Source: Antitrichia curtipendula
Taxonomy: Eukaryota > Streptophyta > Bryopsida > Hypnales > Leucodontaceae
Assembly: GCA_951230915.1 (NCBI GenBank)
Contig: OX579633.1
Span: 5,740,145-5,804,144 of the forward strand
Direction of reading: 5' to 3'
DNA length: 64,000 bases
Shown here: positions 17,340 to 31,000 of the stretch, piece by piece
How the letters are laid out: every line of letters starts with the position of its first letter
Numbering within the stretch: position 1 is the first letter of the stretch
The notes under the pieces: model-generated
What the model was told of the DNA's origin: nothing
The model's database searches: none
Seen by the model: the letters and a program-made list of their open reading frames with translations, nothing else
Translations under genes and position numbers: made by a program

Positions 17340-20300
17340 ATGAAGTTAGTTCTCGCAGTATTGTTAAGTTTCCTCTTCTTCGTCGCGGATGGCGCTTCAA
17401 GTTTTGAGAACGAAGTGCCGGTGTCAATGGAAGGGGCTCCACCGGGAGTCGTGTGGGTAGTGCAGATGTCCGACATTCATCTCAGCAAATGGACTCCAGC
17501 TCGAGGGTTAGCTCTGCGAAAAGCCTTGAGCCAAACCCTAAAGTCCATTCAACCTGCCATTGTTTTGGTCACAGGCGATCTCACAGGTGCAATTTCTATC
17601 ACAACTCATGCATTATAATACGATGCTTTTTTCCCATTAATATCTTATTGCATTGCAATCCAATCTGCTTGTCTTATTGCATTAATTTATGTACATCCAT
17701 AATCAACACTGCCCCAAATGTGACACCTTCATTTGGACCAAAAAGTTTCACAGAAACCTAGAGATTGATTACACATGTACACAATCAAAACACGAAAGTC
17801 TATGAGAGCCTACTGTTGTTTTTTGGTACACCTAGAGACAACACTTTGAAATTCATACCTTAATGCATACGGTGTCCAAATGATGTATGCTAAAGTGCGT
17901 TGGATTCCTCTTCCACTTGCCAGTAAGATTTTTTTATAAATTATTTATGTTTAATAATAGGAACTATGCTCAGTCGATTATAGGAGCGCATACCTTATAA
18001 TCTAATCTTCTTTTGTTGCATTATGATCCAGTCTGCATGCATTCTTGCATTATAATCTAATTTGGTATTTGTTTTGTGAATCCATGTCTGGGAAGTAGAT
18101 GCCAAAAGCAAGGACATGAGAACGACGCAACAGGAGGAGGTGGAATGGATTGAATACCGAGAATCCTTTCTGCAGATTGCAGAGAGTAGTGGAATCCCCC
18201 TCCAAAAGTTCTTCGATTTGAGAGGAAATCATGACAAGTATGGAGTTCCTCTTCGAAGTTCACTGGATTACCATTCAAAGTATAGCATCAGCGCTGCCAT
18301 GAATCGCAGCAGCCTTGTTCAAAGTGTGACCGTCCAGGTATGTGTCCCACAACCTCCACCTCTCATTATAGCTTTAGTTTACAAATTGTCTTCACTTTTG
18401 TGGATTTCCATAGAGAGCTTCCTATTTCAGCACCTCGGCAGGCACCGGAATAATTTTTCTCCTTTCTTAGCAAGATTTGGCAACAATGAAATAGTTGCAA
18501 GAATTTTCATCTTTTTTGCTTTTAAAAAAAGTCAAATTCAAATCCATTCATAGGAGGAAAGAAGACTGATTTTGCTCATTTTGGGCTCATCACTTTCAGT
18601 TTTAACCCTTTTTATTTACGGTGACATGCAACCTTTGAGGAAATTAGACGATGTGACTACTCTATGGAGTGTCCAATGTTTTGAATGTTTGATAATTGCA
18701 CTAGCAGTTTGGCACTCCTGAAAAAACCAGCATCGGAAAATAAATTTTTATATAAATTCACGTGTTATCCACTGGAAATTATGACATATTTATTGGTGCG
18801 AAATCTGAATTGTTAAAAGTGAAAAAGGAGAGCCTTCTAAGATTTGATATTACAAATTCTTACATTTTGGACTACTACATTTACACGTTGTGCTTCTTGA
18901 TTTTAGGGTGACGATGGTCGCAAGCATTTATTTGTAGGATTTGACGACTCCATGCAAGTGGGGTTACGCGGTCCTTCCAATGTGTTTGGCCACCCAACAG
19001 ACGAGATCCTTGTCCAATTGGATCAGGAACTGAGGAGCTGGGACGATGACAGCACTCCTGTGACGAAGATTGTGTATGGGCACTTCCCCATGTCATTTAC
19101 CACATCTTCGGAGACAGGGAAGCGTGTGGAAGATGTGATGGCAAGCAATAATATTACTGCGTATGTGTGCGGGCATCTGCACACGACCTTTGGTCGTCAG
19201 CTATACAAGCATCACAAGTAAGTTGATTAATTCATATGAATTTGGTTTGCTCCTGCTGTGTTTTAGCAAGTTAGCACTCTGAGTATTGCACGGTGTTTCA
19301 TCTGGAGAAAGCCTTTGAGAATATCTAGAATTTGAGTCGACCCTGAGTTTGCAAGGGTGCAACTAATCTACTGGGATAGGTTTCGCTTTGTTGCTGGAAA
19401 ACTTTTAATAATTTGGAAAATTCCTCTTCATCTTCTAATCTCCTTATCTCCTATTATCAGAATGAGAAAGGTGGGGTTAAATGACTCCCAAGGATGACGC
19501 CAAAGCTTTCAATGACACTTATGGTGTTGTTCTCTTGAGTTCAATGCACCCTAAGTGTCATTCACCCATTTGGTGTCATTCTTGCATGCCATTCTATCTC
19601 CACCTTCCTACTTGTGAGTGCACCTCTAATGCTAGATTTGATTGAAAAATTGAAGTTCGTAAGGGTGCAATTACATTTGCAGTACAAAGTTTATTCTAGG
19701 TAGAACGTAGAATCACAAGATGAGATTAAGGATAAATTTAGTTGTGCAATGTGCCTTCCACTCGTGAGGTTGCCCGAAGTACCTTTTTGTTGTTGTTGAA
19801 GCATTTCTTGCTTACTTCACACGCTACTTGGCACACAGGGAGCACTCTGGGGATTTTTGGGAGTGGGAGATGGGCGATTGGCGTATAAGCCGGATGATGC
19901 GAGTCATGGCCATTGACCAGGGCCATACTTCGTTTGTGGATGTTGAGTTGATACCTCCCGAAGACCCCGCCGTGGGGGACTTCACCATGCCAACAGTCAT
20001 TTTACAAACATATCCTCTCGAATCAAGATACATGCTCCAACATTCTCCAAAAGGTGCCGAAGACTCGAATTCCATTCGAGCTCTAGTTTTCTCCGAAACC
20101 ACCCCAGCTTGGGTTGTTGCAATCGTCTATGACATGAGCTCACACTCACCGAAGAAGGTGAATTCGACTCTTATGAAAGAAACTTCTGTAAACGCCTCTA
20201 AAGGGGGGGCACACTACTACACTGTTGATTGGGACTGGGAGCGGTACTTACACAACAAGTTTGCTATTCAAATTGCTGTCAAAAGTTCTAACGGCAACGT

Positions 20301-21776
20301 GTCCTATAGCGAAATGAGGCTCATATCTGCAAGTGGTGAGCCTAGCAATTTTCACTTAGCGTTTTGGGCTTTTTTATTACTGGGAATCAAGTGGGAAAAG
20401 GTGGTTCCTATCGCCCTTTGGAGCACTATAAGTTTACTGATATCGCTTCTGGTGGCTTCCGTGCTGTTCTGTTCGTGGCTGGAGAAGAATGGAAAGTACG
20501 AGCAATGGATGACCTCTGTTTTCAGGCCTCCTTGGACTTTCTGTAAAGTTGTGAAGCGGCCGTTTGGGGGCTTGGTCGAATTATACTCCAGGAACCGCTT
20601 CGTCTGGTCTCTAATAGTGTCCTATGTTGCATATTTGATCCTGTTTCCTTGGTTTTCGGGTCACGTACTTGCAGATGATTACCCCTCTGGCAGCATGTCA
20701 CTGTATGGTTGGACTGTCAAACCGTCAAATGGGGCTTCTGTTCACGAAGTTTCAGGCTTGGGGATACCAGACAACGCGCTCATTGTGGTGAGCTACTTGT
20801 GTGGGGTGTTGATACCTTTAATTCTGGTGGTATCAGTTCTTTCAGCTGAAAGGACAGCTTTTGAAATAGACCAGAAAATTCTGGGGAAATGTCTGAAGAC
20901 AAGTGAAAGAAATGGTGACTCTCAAGAAGATACAGAGTTCAATCAGTCCATAGTGATGATTCCAGGAGATGAGCAAATCGATGAAAAAGCTTCTCTGGTG
21001 TTAAATACCAAAGAAGGCAGCAGTGACCTTCAACGCAACCTCTTCAATGGGAAGACTCGGATAGCCCTGTTCGCGGGTTGCGTGGTAATTGTATTTATTC
21101 TTGGCAAGGTAAGCAACATTTGTGTTCATTTGCTTTTGGTGTCGAGGCTCATTTTCATATTGCTCTTGAAGCTAGAATATACTAAAATTGGTAGGAACCT
21201 GATCTTTTCGCCCTTTTCCCAACCACACCTCATCCCTTTTAAAATACTTGGTTGGGTTTAAATGATCAATTTGCGCAAAACCATGTCTTGGCTGATAATG
21301 TCTATGGCCACTAAGTTTTGAAAGGAAATGGAATTGTCTACTATCCTTTTAATAGTGGTCTGCAACCTCCCTGTTTGAATGATTGCAAAAGAAATTCATA
21401 CATGTAGTGATAAAAACTTGATCTCAAACAGAGTTGCCTCTTGTATCTCTACACAGCTCAGATTTCTCAAAGTTTAAAATGCATTTAAAATGCTAAAAGT
21501 GTATGTTATGTTAACATGTTTCAAGTGAAGCGAATAGTATCCTCTAACGATACTTTGTTGACAACTGAAACGAGCAGGATTATTCCTTTTTTGTGATGTA
21601 TTTGAAGAATCTCCTCTTGTTTGATGCAGTTGTGTTTGATGATTGGAAGGGCGTATGGATTTTCAGCACTGGCAAGTGCTCCTGTATACGCATGGAGTGT
21701 TCCTGTCCTCCTACTTTTATCCTTCTACCACACTTTGAGGATCAATTGCCGATGTACGCGGTGTCTGAAACCTTGA
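17340..21776 (+). CDS. Membrane metallophosphoesterase, TMEM62/At3g03305 family, 5 exons, 737 aa
   Basis: Calcineurin-like phosphoesterase with a luminal or extracellular catalytic domain followed by a membrane region; the substrate is not established for the family. Exons: 17340-17586, 18099-18337, 18907-19217, 19839-21108, 21630-21776; 2214 nt in one frame. A signal peptide is visible at residues 1-18 (hydrophobic run ending VADGAS). Metal-binding motifs of the fold are all present: SDIHLS (Asp45, His47), VTGDLT (Asp80), LRGNHD (Asn124, His125), YGHFP (His221) and CGHLHT (His252, His254). The segment RGPSNVFGHPTDE is characteristic of this family. The C-terminal third has about five to six hydrophobic spans. 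The last exon (RAYGFSALASAPVYAWSVP) has no start codon of its own in frame but joins perfectly at phase 0. Confidence 0.94.
17708..17960. repeat. Dispersed repeat A, copy 1 (in intron 1 of the phosphoesterase gene)
   Basis: Matches 27222-27485 along its whole length (shared: ACACAATCAAAACA, TATGAGAGCCT, TGCTAAAGTGC, TTCACTTGCCA-like). A weaker third copy is in the lipase gene at about 37430-37600. Not coding; terminal structure not resolved. Confidence 0.65.
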
Positions 21777-23510
21777 GGTTGATGACTCGTAGCAGACCTT
21801 GTGTTGTAAGGTAGGATTTTCTGAAACTGTCTTGATTTATAAGTGGCCCCGCTTTGTAGCACAGCAGTTGTTCTTAACTCATTCAATTCTCAAAGGATAT
21901 GGGATAGTTTGAAGGAAGGTGGGAGCTTAATTGCTCAAAGTGAAAGACGTAGTAGTTGTGTTGTTTGGATTTCAAATCTCATTCACATCAAGAAAAATTC
22001 AAAATTTGTTTAACTAAGGAAATGAGGGAATTTTAGTTTAACTTCCAACTTTGAAAATTTTGTTTGTGATTTTAAAACTTTGATCAACAGTTATGGACAA
22101 AGTTCAAAGACAAAGACATGTAGGGAGTCGCACTATTGTATCTCCTAGAACTTTGTCCATAACTTTTAGTTGGAGGTTTAAGCATATAAGGATTTTTGAG
22201 GAACAAAAAGTGTTTGTGTAGAACAATGGAATGCATATATTTGCTTGGGCCAACAAACAATTGCATGGTTGATTGTCTGGATAGGCTTGTTGTTTCAAGG
22301 TTAACATCACTAACATTTGTTAATTGTTGAAAGTTCATATAATTTTCTACATTTCTAAGTTGAGGAAACTATGAGAAAAATTAAATTATTTACTTTGGAC
22401 TAAAGGGGAGGAGACTTTGCATTGATAAAAAGCTACACATACAATGAATGTGAAGAAGCAGCCTCTCAAAGTGTATTATAATTACGTGAAGTATAAGATT
22501 CAACTAAGAATAAAATTCCTACTTATTCTAACTTTTATTTGAGTCACATAGATTGTTGTGCTTTCTATTAGTCCATTTTTATAAAGTACTTGCATTCTCC
22601 CTATATTGAAGTAGCTTGAAGCTCTTGAAATAGCCTACAAATGTAAGACAATTACAACATATACACAACTTGCTTGGACTATTTCAAATTGTATCTTGGA
22701 AGTCATTGAAATAGTTTTCATGTATTAGCATAACTTTCTTGAACAACAAAGCAAAAGGGCCTTCTATGATTTCACTATACTAAAAGAATTCTAAATATTG
22801 TATAATGGACAATAATTCACATGTATAAATTCAAGGTTTTCTACATCATCAATTCATAGGAAGCAAGAGGTCTCTTAGCTTGAAATTTAGTAATAGAAAT
22901 AATGGGATTAAAAAAATGCTTTGTTTTTATTTTATAAAATAAAACAAAATATTTAAAAAAATCTATTTTATACAAAATTAGTTTGACCATTATTGGTCAA
23001 TGGTTTGGAAGTCGTTGAAAGTATGTATTTAGGATATATGAGGTAAAAGTTGATATCAAAATAAAGTAATTACAAATACTTTGATCTATGCTTAGGAAAC
23101 AAATATAAAAGTAAAAAAAATCTAAAGGTAAAAATAGAAAGCAATATTATAATTATAATTTTTGTTCTTTTACTTTATTATAGGATATAAATAAATTTCA
23201 AGTAATGAACAAATTCTATTGAGAGATATATTTGGTTCAACAAATATATAGAGAGATTTACAACTTGATTGAAGGATAGTTTTAAAATAAATCCAAAAAA
23301 TAAATCCTCAAAAATACCTTTTGTTTTTTCATAATTGAATAGATTTCTCATCCTTAAAAGCTTTGGTACTTTTAAATTCCAAACTTTTAAATTTTCTAAG
23401 TGTATTTTTATTTAATTTTTTATAATTTATATTATTGACTATGGCCTTCATGCATATAGGTTTTTTGAAAAGAATTTAATGTTTGTGCAGGTACATTAAA
23501 GAATCCTTCA
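21777..23510. other. AT-rich spacer with a decayed foldback core
   Basis: No gene. Around 22090-22175 the phrase TTATGGACAAAGTTC occurs and then its complement GAACTTTGTCCATAA, an inverted repeat that resembles the core of the larger foldback at 56206-56632. The stretch 22405-22470 (GACTTTGCATTGATAAAA) recurs at 48505-48700. The last part (about 23400-23510) may carry the leader of the RING-CH gene; an AG acceptor at 23490 suggests an upstream exon. Confidence 0.45.
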
Positions 23511-25182
23511 ATGACAACAACTAATGATATTGAAATAGTTATTAATTCTATTGAAGAAGTTTCAAGCTCTAACAAATTTGCATCAAAGGTGGTAGACAAC
23601 ATTGAAAGTAATGAGATTCCAACTTGCAGGTAAATACATCTATTTTAATTAATATTAAATTAATATGTATAATATTCATATAATATTAATATAAAAACTA
23701 TTAGCTTTGAACATAAGCAACATACTAAAAATCGATCTTCATTGTAAGATTCAATATTTGTAGGGAATTGCTTTAATTAATAAATAAAATAATATGTTAT
23801 TTGAATATTAGAATACAATGTTTTAAAAACTAAATTGACATAAATTTATAGTTTAGAAACATATGTAGTGGTAGTTTATAAAAAAATTAATTATTTATTA
23901 TGTTTAAATGTCTATTTTAAAAATAAAAATTTCTTCTTATTTTTTCATGATTAATGGCTTAATACAGGATTTGCTTGGAATCACAATCGGAAGATTCAGA
24001 TCCTATTTTGCCACTAGGATGTGGTTGTCGTCATGGTCTTGCTGAAGCTCATAAAAAATGTTTAATCAAATGGTTCTTGCAACGAAGATTCATATCTATG
24101 TCCAATTTTAATGGCTTGCCAGGCTCTAAAAAATGTGAAATTTGCAAGTAAGTATTTGATTTTTCTAAATATTAAAAATATTAATCCAAGTGTTAAACAA
24201 TTTCAAATTTTTAAAATGATTGAACATTGCAAATTTTTGAAATCCTTTTGAACTTTTGGAGTATTTTTAATATAGATAATCAAAATATTAATTTGAATGT
24301 AGTTAAATGCAATCATTTTATTTTATCTTGATTTTACAGGAAAAAATTATCTCCTTTTGTTCTAGGATTGCTAAATCATCATTGGGGGCATTTTTTGGAG
24401 CGAGAAATGATAAGATTTGTATGTATATTCAAACCTTTTCTAGTCTTACTTTTGTAAATATATTTAGAGGATGATATATATTCAACGTGTAACAAGTGTG
24501 TAACACTCATCAATAAGGTGGTAAGAATGTAGAAGATTTGAAAAAGTTTTTTTAGAAAAAAGTCAAAGTAAGAAGGTCAATGTTAATGTGCCAAGTAAAC
24601 AAGATATTCAAGAAGATCATCAATCATATAGAGGACTTTAACAAATAAGTCAATCACATGGGTACAAGTGTGTAGGATGTTCTAGTCAAGATGTCATTTT
24701 ACAAAACATGGCAATAAAAAGGTTCAAATGCACTGCACATTTTTATCTTTCTATTGTTCTCAATTTAAATATCCATTTTAACAACACACTAGAAGAAACC
24801 TGTGTTTTTTTTTACATCTACTTTTTTGGACATCAAACATAATATTAAGATGCTAGTTTTGACATCAAAACTAGCATCTTAATGTTATGTTTGATGTCCA
24901 AAAAAGTGGACGTAAAAAAAAAAAAAGGTTTCTTCTAGTGAGAGCATTTCTTAGAATTTTTCTTGTATTTTTAATTTGATAACTAATGATGAATATTTTG
25001 ATTATGTGATGTAGAATAATTTGCGAGTTACAAATGAAAGAATGGCAGTACAAGGAGCAACACAGAGAGCAACATGTGAATATGGAATGACATGGAAAGA
25101 TGTGGGATCTTTTGCTTTATATACAAGTTTTGTCATTGTATTTTTAGGCTTTTGTGTAGCTTTGTCAATCTATTTCTCATAA
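23511..25182 (+). CDS. Small RING-CH (RINGv) E3 ubiquitin ligase with C-terminal membrane anchor, 4 exons, 181 aa
   Basis: Predicted membrane-bound E3 ligase. Exons: 23511-23629, 23968-24147, 24340-24418, 25015-25182; 546 nt in one frame. The zinc-binding residues follow the RING-CH pattern exactly: C39-x2-C42-x15-C58-x1-C60-x7-H68-x2-C71-x24-C96-x2-C99. A single hydrophobic span of about 20 residues (SFVIVFLGFCVALSIYF) ends the protein, so it would be tail-anchored. The true start may lie further upstream, because the first exon begins at a splice acceptor (AG at 23489-23490) with the frame open. Codons are AT-rich like the surrounding DNA, unlike the other genes here, and only the third intron is long, because it carries a hairpin element. 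The domain call is firm; whether the gene is expressed is unknown. Confidence 0.8.
24787..24941. mobile_element. CACTA-ended foldback element (155 bp) in intron 3 of the RING-CH gene
   Basis: Nearly perfect inverted repeat. It starts CACTAGAAGAAACC and ends GGTTTCTTCTAGTG, and the arms continue inward (GGACATCAAACATAA, then TTATGTTTGATGTCC) to a two-base loop around 24863. About 75 bases per arm pair, with one substitution in the inner arm and small length differences in the T/A tracts. CACTA ends suggest a non-autonomous CACTA-type MITE, but the 3-bp flanks (ACA and AGA) do not match as a target duplication. The transcript would form a long hairpin. Confidence 0.75.
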
Positions 25183-28081
25183 GATTGTCAAGTAATGTTG
25201 CAAGTGTAGGATAATATTCCTTGTTTAGCTTGCAAAATGTTGCAATCCAATATATAGGTGAAAGGGTCAAAACTTTGGCTAGACTTCTTATTGTATTCAT
25301 ATGCAAAATTTAAATGTAGGAAAGAGACTAGATTTTGAAGAACTTCAACTTCAGGTGTTTGATTTTAATTTTTTGATACAATTCTTACAATGTATTAAAC
25401 TTAAGGTGAACACAATGAAAATAAAAAAATGTATAATTTTGGAATGTTTAACCATGTGTAATTTTGATGAATGACCAAATGACTAATTTTTATTTTATTT
25501 ATTTATTCATTCCTATTCTTTACTAATTAAAACATCAAAATATTTGGGTTCTTGAGATTTAATACTTTTCTAGTTTTCCTACCTCAAGAGTTTTTCTATG
25601 ATATTCCTTCATTTAAAGCTATATATATTGGTCATATTTTTTTTAGTTTAAATAAATATTAATTTAAATTTTTTAAAGTACCATTAAAAATTGAGCATGG
25701 GTCTTATAAAAACACAACAATATAAACAAGCATTTCTTGTGATCATCCATTGCAATTCATTTCTAAAACTAAACTATACGTATTCTTGCCTAAAATATAT
25801 ATAGACTCTATTCCCCAATCTTTTTGTTAGACTATGGTTGATTTTGGGTACATTGCTTTTTAGCATTTTGAAAATTATAGTATTTCATTTATGCAAAATC
25901 CAAAAATGCATGCTATAAGAAATCTAAATTTGACTTTTAACTTACAATAAGATTGAACAAAAGAAAGCTAATTTAATAACAGGGAATTATGTCCAAATGC
26001 TTATTCAAAAAATATTAAGTGTAATTATAGCCCCTTTCTAAACATTCCATTAAGTTTCTTTTTTCTAAGCACCATTTATAATGACACATCTAAGTTTTGT
26101 CAAAAATCTTCAACTAATAACTCCCTAACATTTCAAGTCAATATTCTAGATGAAGCACAAGGTGATTCAAGGCAATGTTTTGTCCAAAATCATTTCTCAC
26201 TCATCCAAACTAAATAATGCTTGAATCTTAAATATTGAAGGATAAGGCCAATCTACTAACAAAAATTGATCAAACTCCCATATGAGCATATCTTTGTTTC
26301 TACAACTTACAACCTTCAAAGTCATTCATTGAACACTTTGGATCCTATGTATTATTTTACGGTTAAAAGACAATCTATCTCTATCAAACTAGTTGATGAA
26401 AGATACAACAATCCAAAAATATATGCAAAATTCAAAAAAGGATTTGGGCGTTAATGAATTAAACCTTACAAATCTTGGCTTCCACTAGCTGGATTATGAC
26501 TATCTTCAAGGATTTTACCCTCAGAGCTACAAGAAGTGGATGAAGTACATCCAAATATGTTTAAAATTTCATTTTTGTCTATTCTTCAACAATTTGACTA
26601 GTGTGGTCACTTGGTGCTTTAAGATTTTTGTACAGTGTTCAAAATTAGAGCATCCAAAGATAAAGACAAACTGACTCCCCTACAAAAATAAAGATTTTAT
26701 ATTCAGATTCATTTTAAATTATACTTTTTATATATGACAAGCTTTAAATCTACATTTTCTTCCCTACCATGAACTTCTACAAGTTAAGGGTGTTGCAATC
26801 AATGATAATGTGGCAAGTTGTACCTAACTCCTTACATTAAGCAAATTTTGGCTAATAATCATTATTGTGTGCCTGAGAGCTTTCATTTTATGAAAATACA
26901 AAGGCAAATTGCAACCATCATGACATGAAGTCAAAGAACAATATTTGAATATTACATGCAAAAGTTATAAGAAGAGAAACATATACAGAAAAGGTGATTA
27001 TTCTAAAACAGCTAAATTAGGAATTAGGCTAAACAATTCAAATAATAAGTAGATGCTTGTTGTATTGTAAGAATTTTCCTCCTAAAGTATGTATACTCAT
27101 TATCAAACATTGCCCCCCCAAAGTAGTCCCGTTGAGGCTTGCCTCTAGTTCTTTGTACTTGTTCCCTTATTTCAATGGAATTGGTCCATATGTTTCAAAA
27201 CAACAAAACAAAACAACAAAAACATTGCCCCAAAAATAATGCAACAACTACATTTGAACCAAAATGCGTCACAAAAACCTAGATATTGATTACACAAGAT
27301 GTACACAATCAAAACATGAGAGCTTATGAGAGCCTCTGAGAGCCTAGAGCTTGTTTTTGATATATACTTTGGAAACTCATAACTTCTTCATACATTGTCC
27401 AAATAATGCATGCTAAAGTGCATAGGAATCCTCTTTCACTTGCCAATAAGATTTAATAAAAATAAATGATGTTTAATAATATTGACTAGGCTCAATTGTA
27501 ATTAGTGACGATTACAAGGTCTGAAAACAAGGACAGCAGCCTGAGAAACTGAACAATAAGCACACGTTTCTACATTTTTATCATACAGCAAGTCTCCAAC
27601 TGCAGAAGAAGAAGAAGAAGGAACAGTCCCTCACTTTCCGAAACTCTTGAAACTTTTTGGACACCCATCACCATCACCACCACGATGCCATCCACATTCC
27701 TTCAACGCAATTTCTTCAAGCTTTCTGTCACTCTCTAGTGCTGGCAACACGTTGTCATGATCTTTTCTGTTATGGCAGAGAAGGAGAGATCATCAGAAGC
27801 AAGCAAGAAGGACCACATTGCGTACCCACTTGAATGTAATGTACTACTTGGTTTTGGGAGTATTTCCATACGGATCCCGCATTCCTTCATGAGCGTGGAC
27901 TTCGTGTTGTTGGCGAATGTTTTTTAGGGTTGAGCTAGTGAATGCTTGACTGTGGAGTTTTGTGTGCATGTGCTCAGGGATGTGTTGCCATGGTCTTGGG
28001 TGTACACAGTTTGAGAAAATGAGTTGAAGAATTGAAAGAGGAAGGTAGTGTGGGTTTTGGCCAGTAATTTTATATTCCAGC
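25183..28081. other. AT-rich spacer; dispersed repeat A copy 2 at 27222-27485
   Basis: No gene. About 25.2-27.2 kb is plain AT-rich sequence. The second copy of dispersed repeat A lies at 27222-27485. From about 27590 the GC content rises (GAA tract near 27605, CACCATCACCATCACC near 27665), marking the probable promoter and leader of the UNC93-like gene. Confidence 0.5.
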
Positions 28082-31000
28082 ATGGCGTCGAACCTGCAGC
28101 AGCGGCCATCGGTTCCTACAGCTGAGGTTTGTGAAGGATATCTCCTTGTTACTCACTACTTGTTGGTACTTGCATCTCTAAATTTTTTGCTCTTTCAGTT
28201 CTTGATACTTGAGGTTTTTAGGTTTGTGAGGTTTGTGAGCAACTATGTACCCGACTTTGGAATATGCAGCAGTCACAATTTTATGAAACGACCATTTGAA
28301 ACAGCTATGGGTCTCATTCCTCTCTAAGTAAATTATATTTTGCAGTGCGGTCACAGTTCTCATACAGAGGCCTGGGCTACCGTATATGTAGATCACTGTG
28401 ACCATTAGGAGACCTCCTTATGAATTATGAAGAAGATATTCTTCATGATGTTTGTCGAGGTGTTATTGAAAAAATAATTTTACTAATGCGGCCATCGGCT
28501 CCTCCAGCTGAGAATTGTGAACCAGTTGACCTAATCTCACTGTCTCATGAATTGTGAAACAACCCAGAATTACTAAACCCACCCAGAATTACTAAACCCT
28601 TGTTATTAAGAACGTGGTGCAATGTGTGCTAATGGCTTTATATGTTGTGCACTGGAACCATTGAACTGGTAGGATGCTGCGACACCTCTCTGGAAGAGAA
28701 TGTACGCGGGGACGATGGTGCAGATCATCATATTGGGAAGCGTGTGCTTCTTGCTGCCCGGGATGTTCAACGCCATCAATGGACTTGGGGCGGTTGGCAA
28801 GGCGGATGCTACAATTACGGATAATGCCAACACTGCTTTGGCTGTCACATTTGCAGTATGCTCCCTCCTTGCTGGGGTAAGAAAAGCTTCCAACATCTGC
28901 TATGATCTGCTTATAAACTAATTTTTTGATCAATTAAAATGCTGCTAAGGTAGAGGATACATTTCCATCATTTTCACTAATATATGTAGAATTGTGCTTT
29001 CACTGGGAGATCACTCAGTTGAGCTCACTGAACAGATAAATTTGGTTACTAGAGGAGTCAAATTCGATTGAGATCAAATAATTTTCTCACTCAAAGTATG
29101 ATGAATTTCGAAGTCAATCATTCAAAGTACGAAGTTATGTTGACCATTATTGAAAGGATAGTAGACAACCCCTGATGTCCATTCAGTGGTTGACTACTAA
29201 TTTAGCCAAGTCATGCTCACAAGCAATGCTTGCTTATTGAAGGCCATCCAAGTGCTGATGGGAAGAGATGAGTTGCTGTTGGTAACAGGGGTCATTCAAC
29301 AGGAGTCAGGATTAGATCAGTAATTGTTTTAGTATCTTCTGTATTAAGCACTTTCTGTGCCTTATATATTAAGCATCGTCCTCACAAGTGTGCTGTGAAC
29401 TTATTCACAGGGTCTCTTCAATTTGTTTGGACACCGAGTATTACTTTTCGTCGGTGGCTTGACCTACATCCTCTACGTCGGATCATACCTCTCATACAAT
29501 GCCATCTTCGTCATCACCTCCGGCGCAGTCTTAGGTAACATAAATCTCTTGTCCAACTTCCTACTCTCGAATGCCTTGATCTCAGCTTTTCAAGTGAGCG
29601 GTTCCAAGAATGACTGGCTGCTTTTGTGCCACTACTATTTGGATCTTTTCTTGCTGAAAACATTTAGAGTTTTAATCTGATTGACGTGGACTTTGAACCC
29701 TAGGTGAACATCACCATTTCACATAGCACGGAGTTGTAATTGTTTCAAGAAACTAAGAAAAAATGATCCCCAATTAGATGTCACAAAAGTTGCTTGTCGT
29801 TCTTGCCCAAGTACTCTTATTAACCCAATTGAAGTAAGTATGTTCCAATGAAGACACGGGCTAGCCACTTCATGATTTCTATATTGAATGCCAGGCTCTG
29901 GAGCCTGCTTTGGGGGGAATTCTCACAACTGCTGAAGAATGCTATGGACTTCAGGGATAGGGGCGGGGTTTTTGTGGGCTGCACAAGGAGCGATCATGAT
30001 GTCCTATCCAGAGGAGCATCACAAAGGCTTGTACATCAGCATCTTCTGGTGCATCTTCAACAGCGGGGCCATCATCGGCTCCATCGTCTCTCTGGGTCTC
30101 AACTGGCACAACAAAGAGACCCACGTTTCCAATCAAACCTACATAGCCTTCATGGGGATCATGTCAGTGGGATGTCTCCTTACTTTTGGACTGCTTCCTC
30201 CCAAACAGATCCACCGTGGAGATGGCTCTCAAGTAGCAAAAACATACCAAGCTTCAGCGTCGACAGAAGCCATCGCCATCCTCAAACTCTTCCAAAACAA
30301 GCGACTCCTCTGCCTTATTCCCATGTTCTTCTCCTCCAACTGGTTTTACACGTACCAATTCAATGCTGTTAATGGGGGAGGCATGTTCACCACTCGTACT
30401 CGAGCCTTGAATGGAGTGCTGTACTGGGTTGCTCAGTTGCTGGGCTCTTGTTTCATGGGCCTCCTGCTTGACTTCCAACATGCACAGAGGTCCAAACGAG
30501 CCATGGTTGGGTTAGGCATTCTTTTTGTGGCAACCATGACCATTTGGGGTGGCGGGTTTGCGTTTCAGAAGACATACACAAGAGCCTCCGTTAAAACCCT
30601 TTCTGAGAAGATTGATTTTGCAAGTTCAAGGAGGTAAGGCAGTATTCATTAACCTCTAAGTGCCCAAGCTTAAAGTTTAAAAAAATAGGATTTCCATTTT
30701 GGAAGCTGATAATCAACTTTCGTTATATTCTAAACATTGATTTCTATCGTCAAAAAAATGTAGGGTATGATTTCTTCGTCCTATATGTACGATTGTTACC
30801 TTCCTTGAAGCTTCATAAATGATTCATTGGAACTCCTAGGGATAAGGAAGCGCTGCTTTGGTCCATTTGAGCACTTAGGGGATGAATTGGAAGATTCCAT
30901 TGAAACTGGAACAGATGTAGACTTTAGATATTGCACGCTGTTGCCGAAACCATGGAAAAATTGCCAATTTAACTTAATGAGTGCTCTCGTAGGTATGCAG

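Noticed and set aside
20364..20546. 60-codon frame inside exon 4 of the phosphoesterase
   Set aside because: It is an out-of-frame shadow of a well supported exon.
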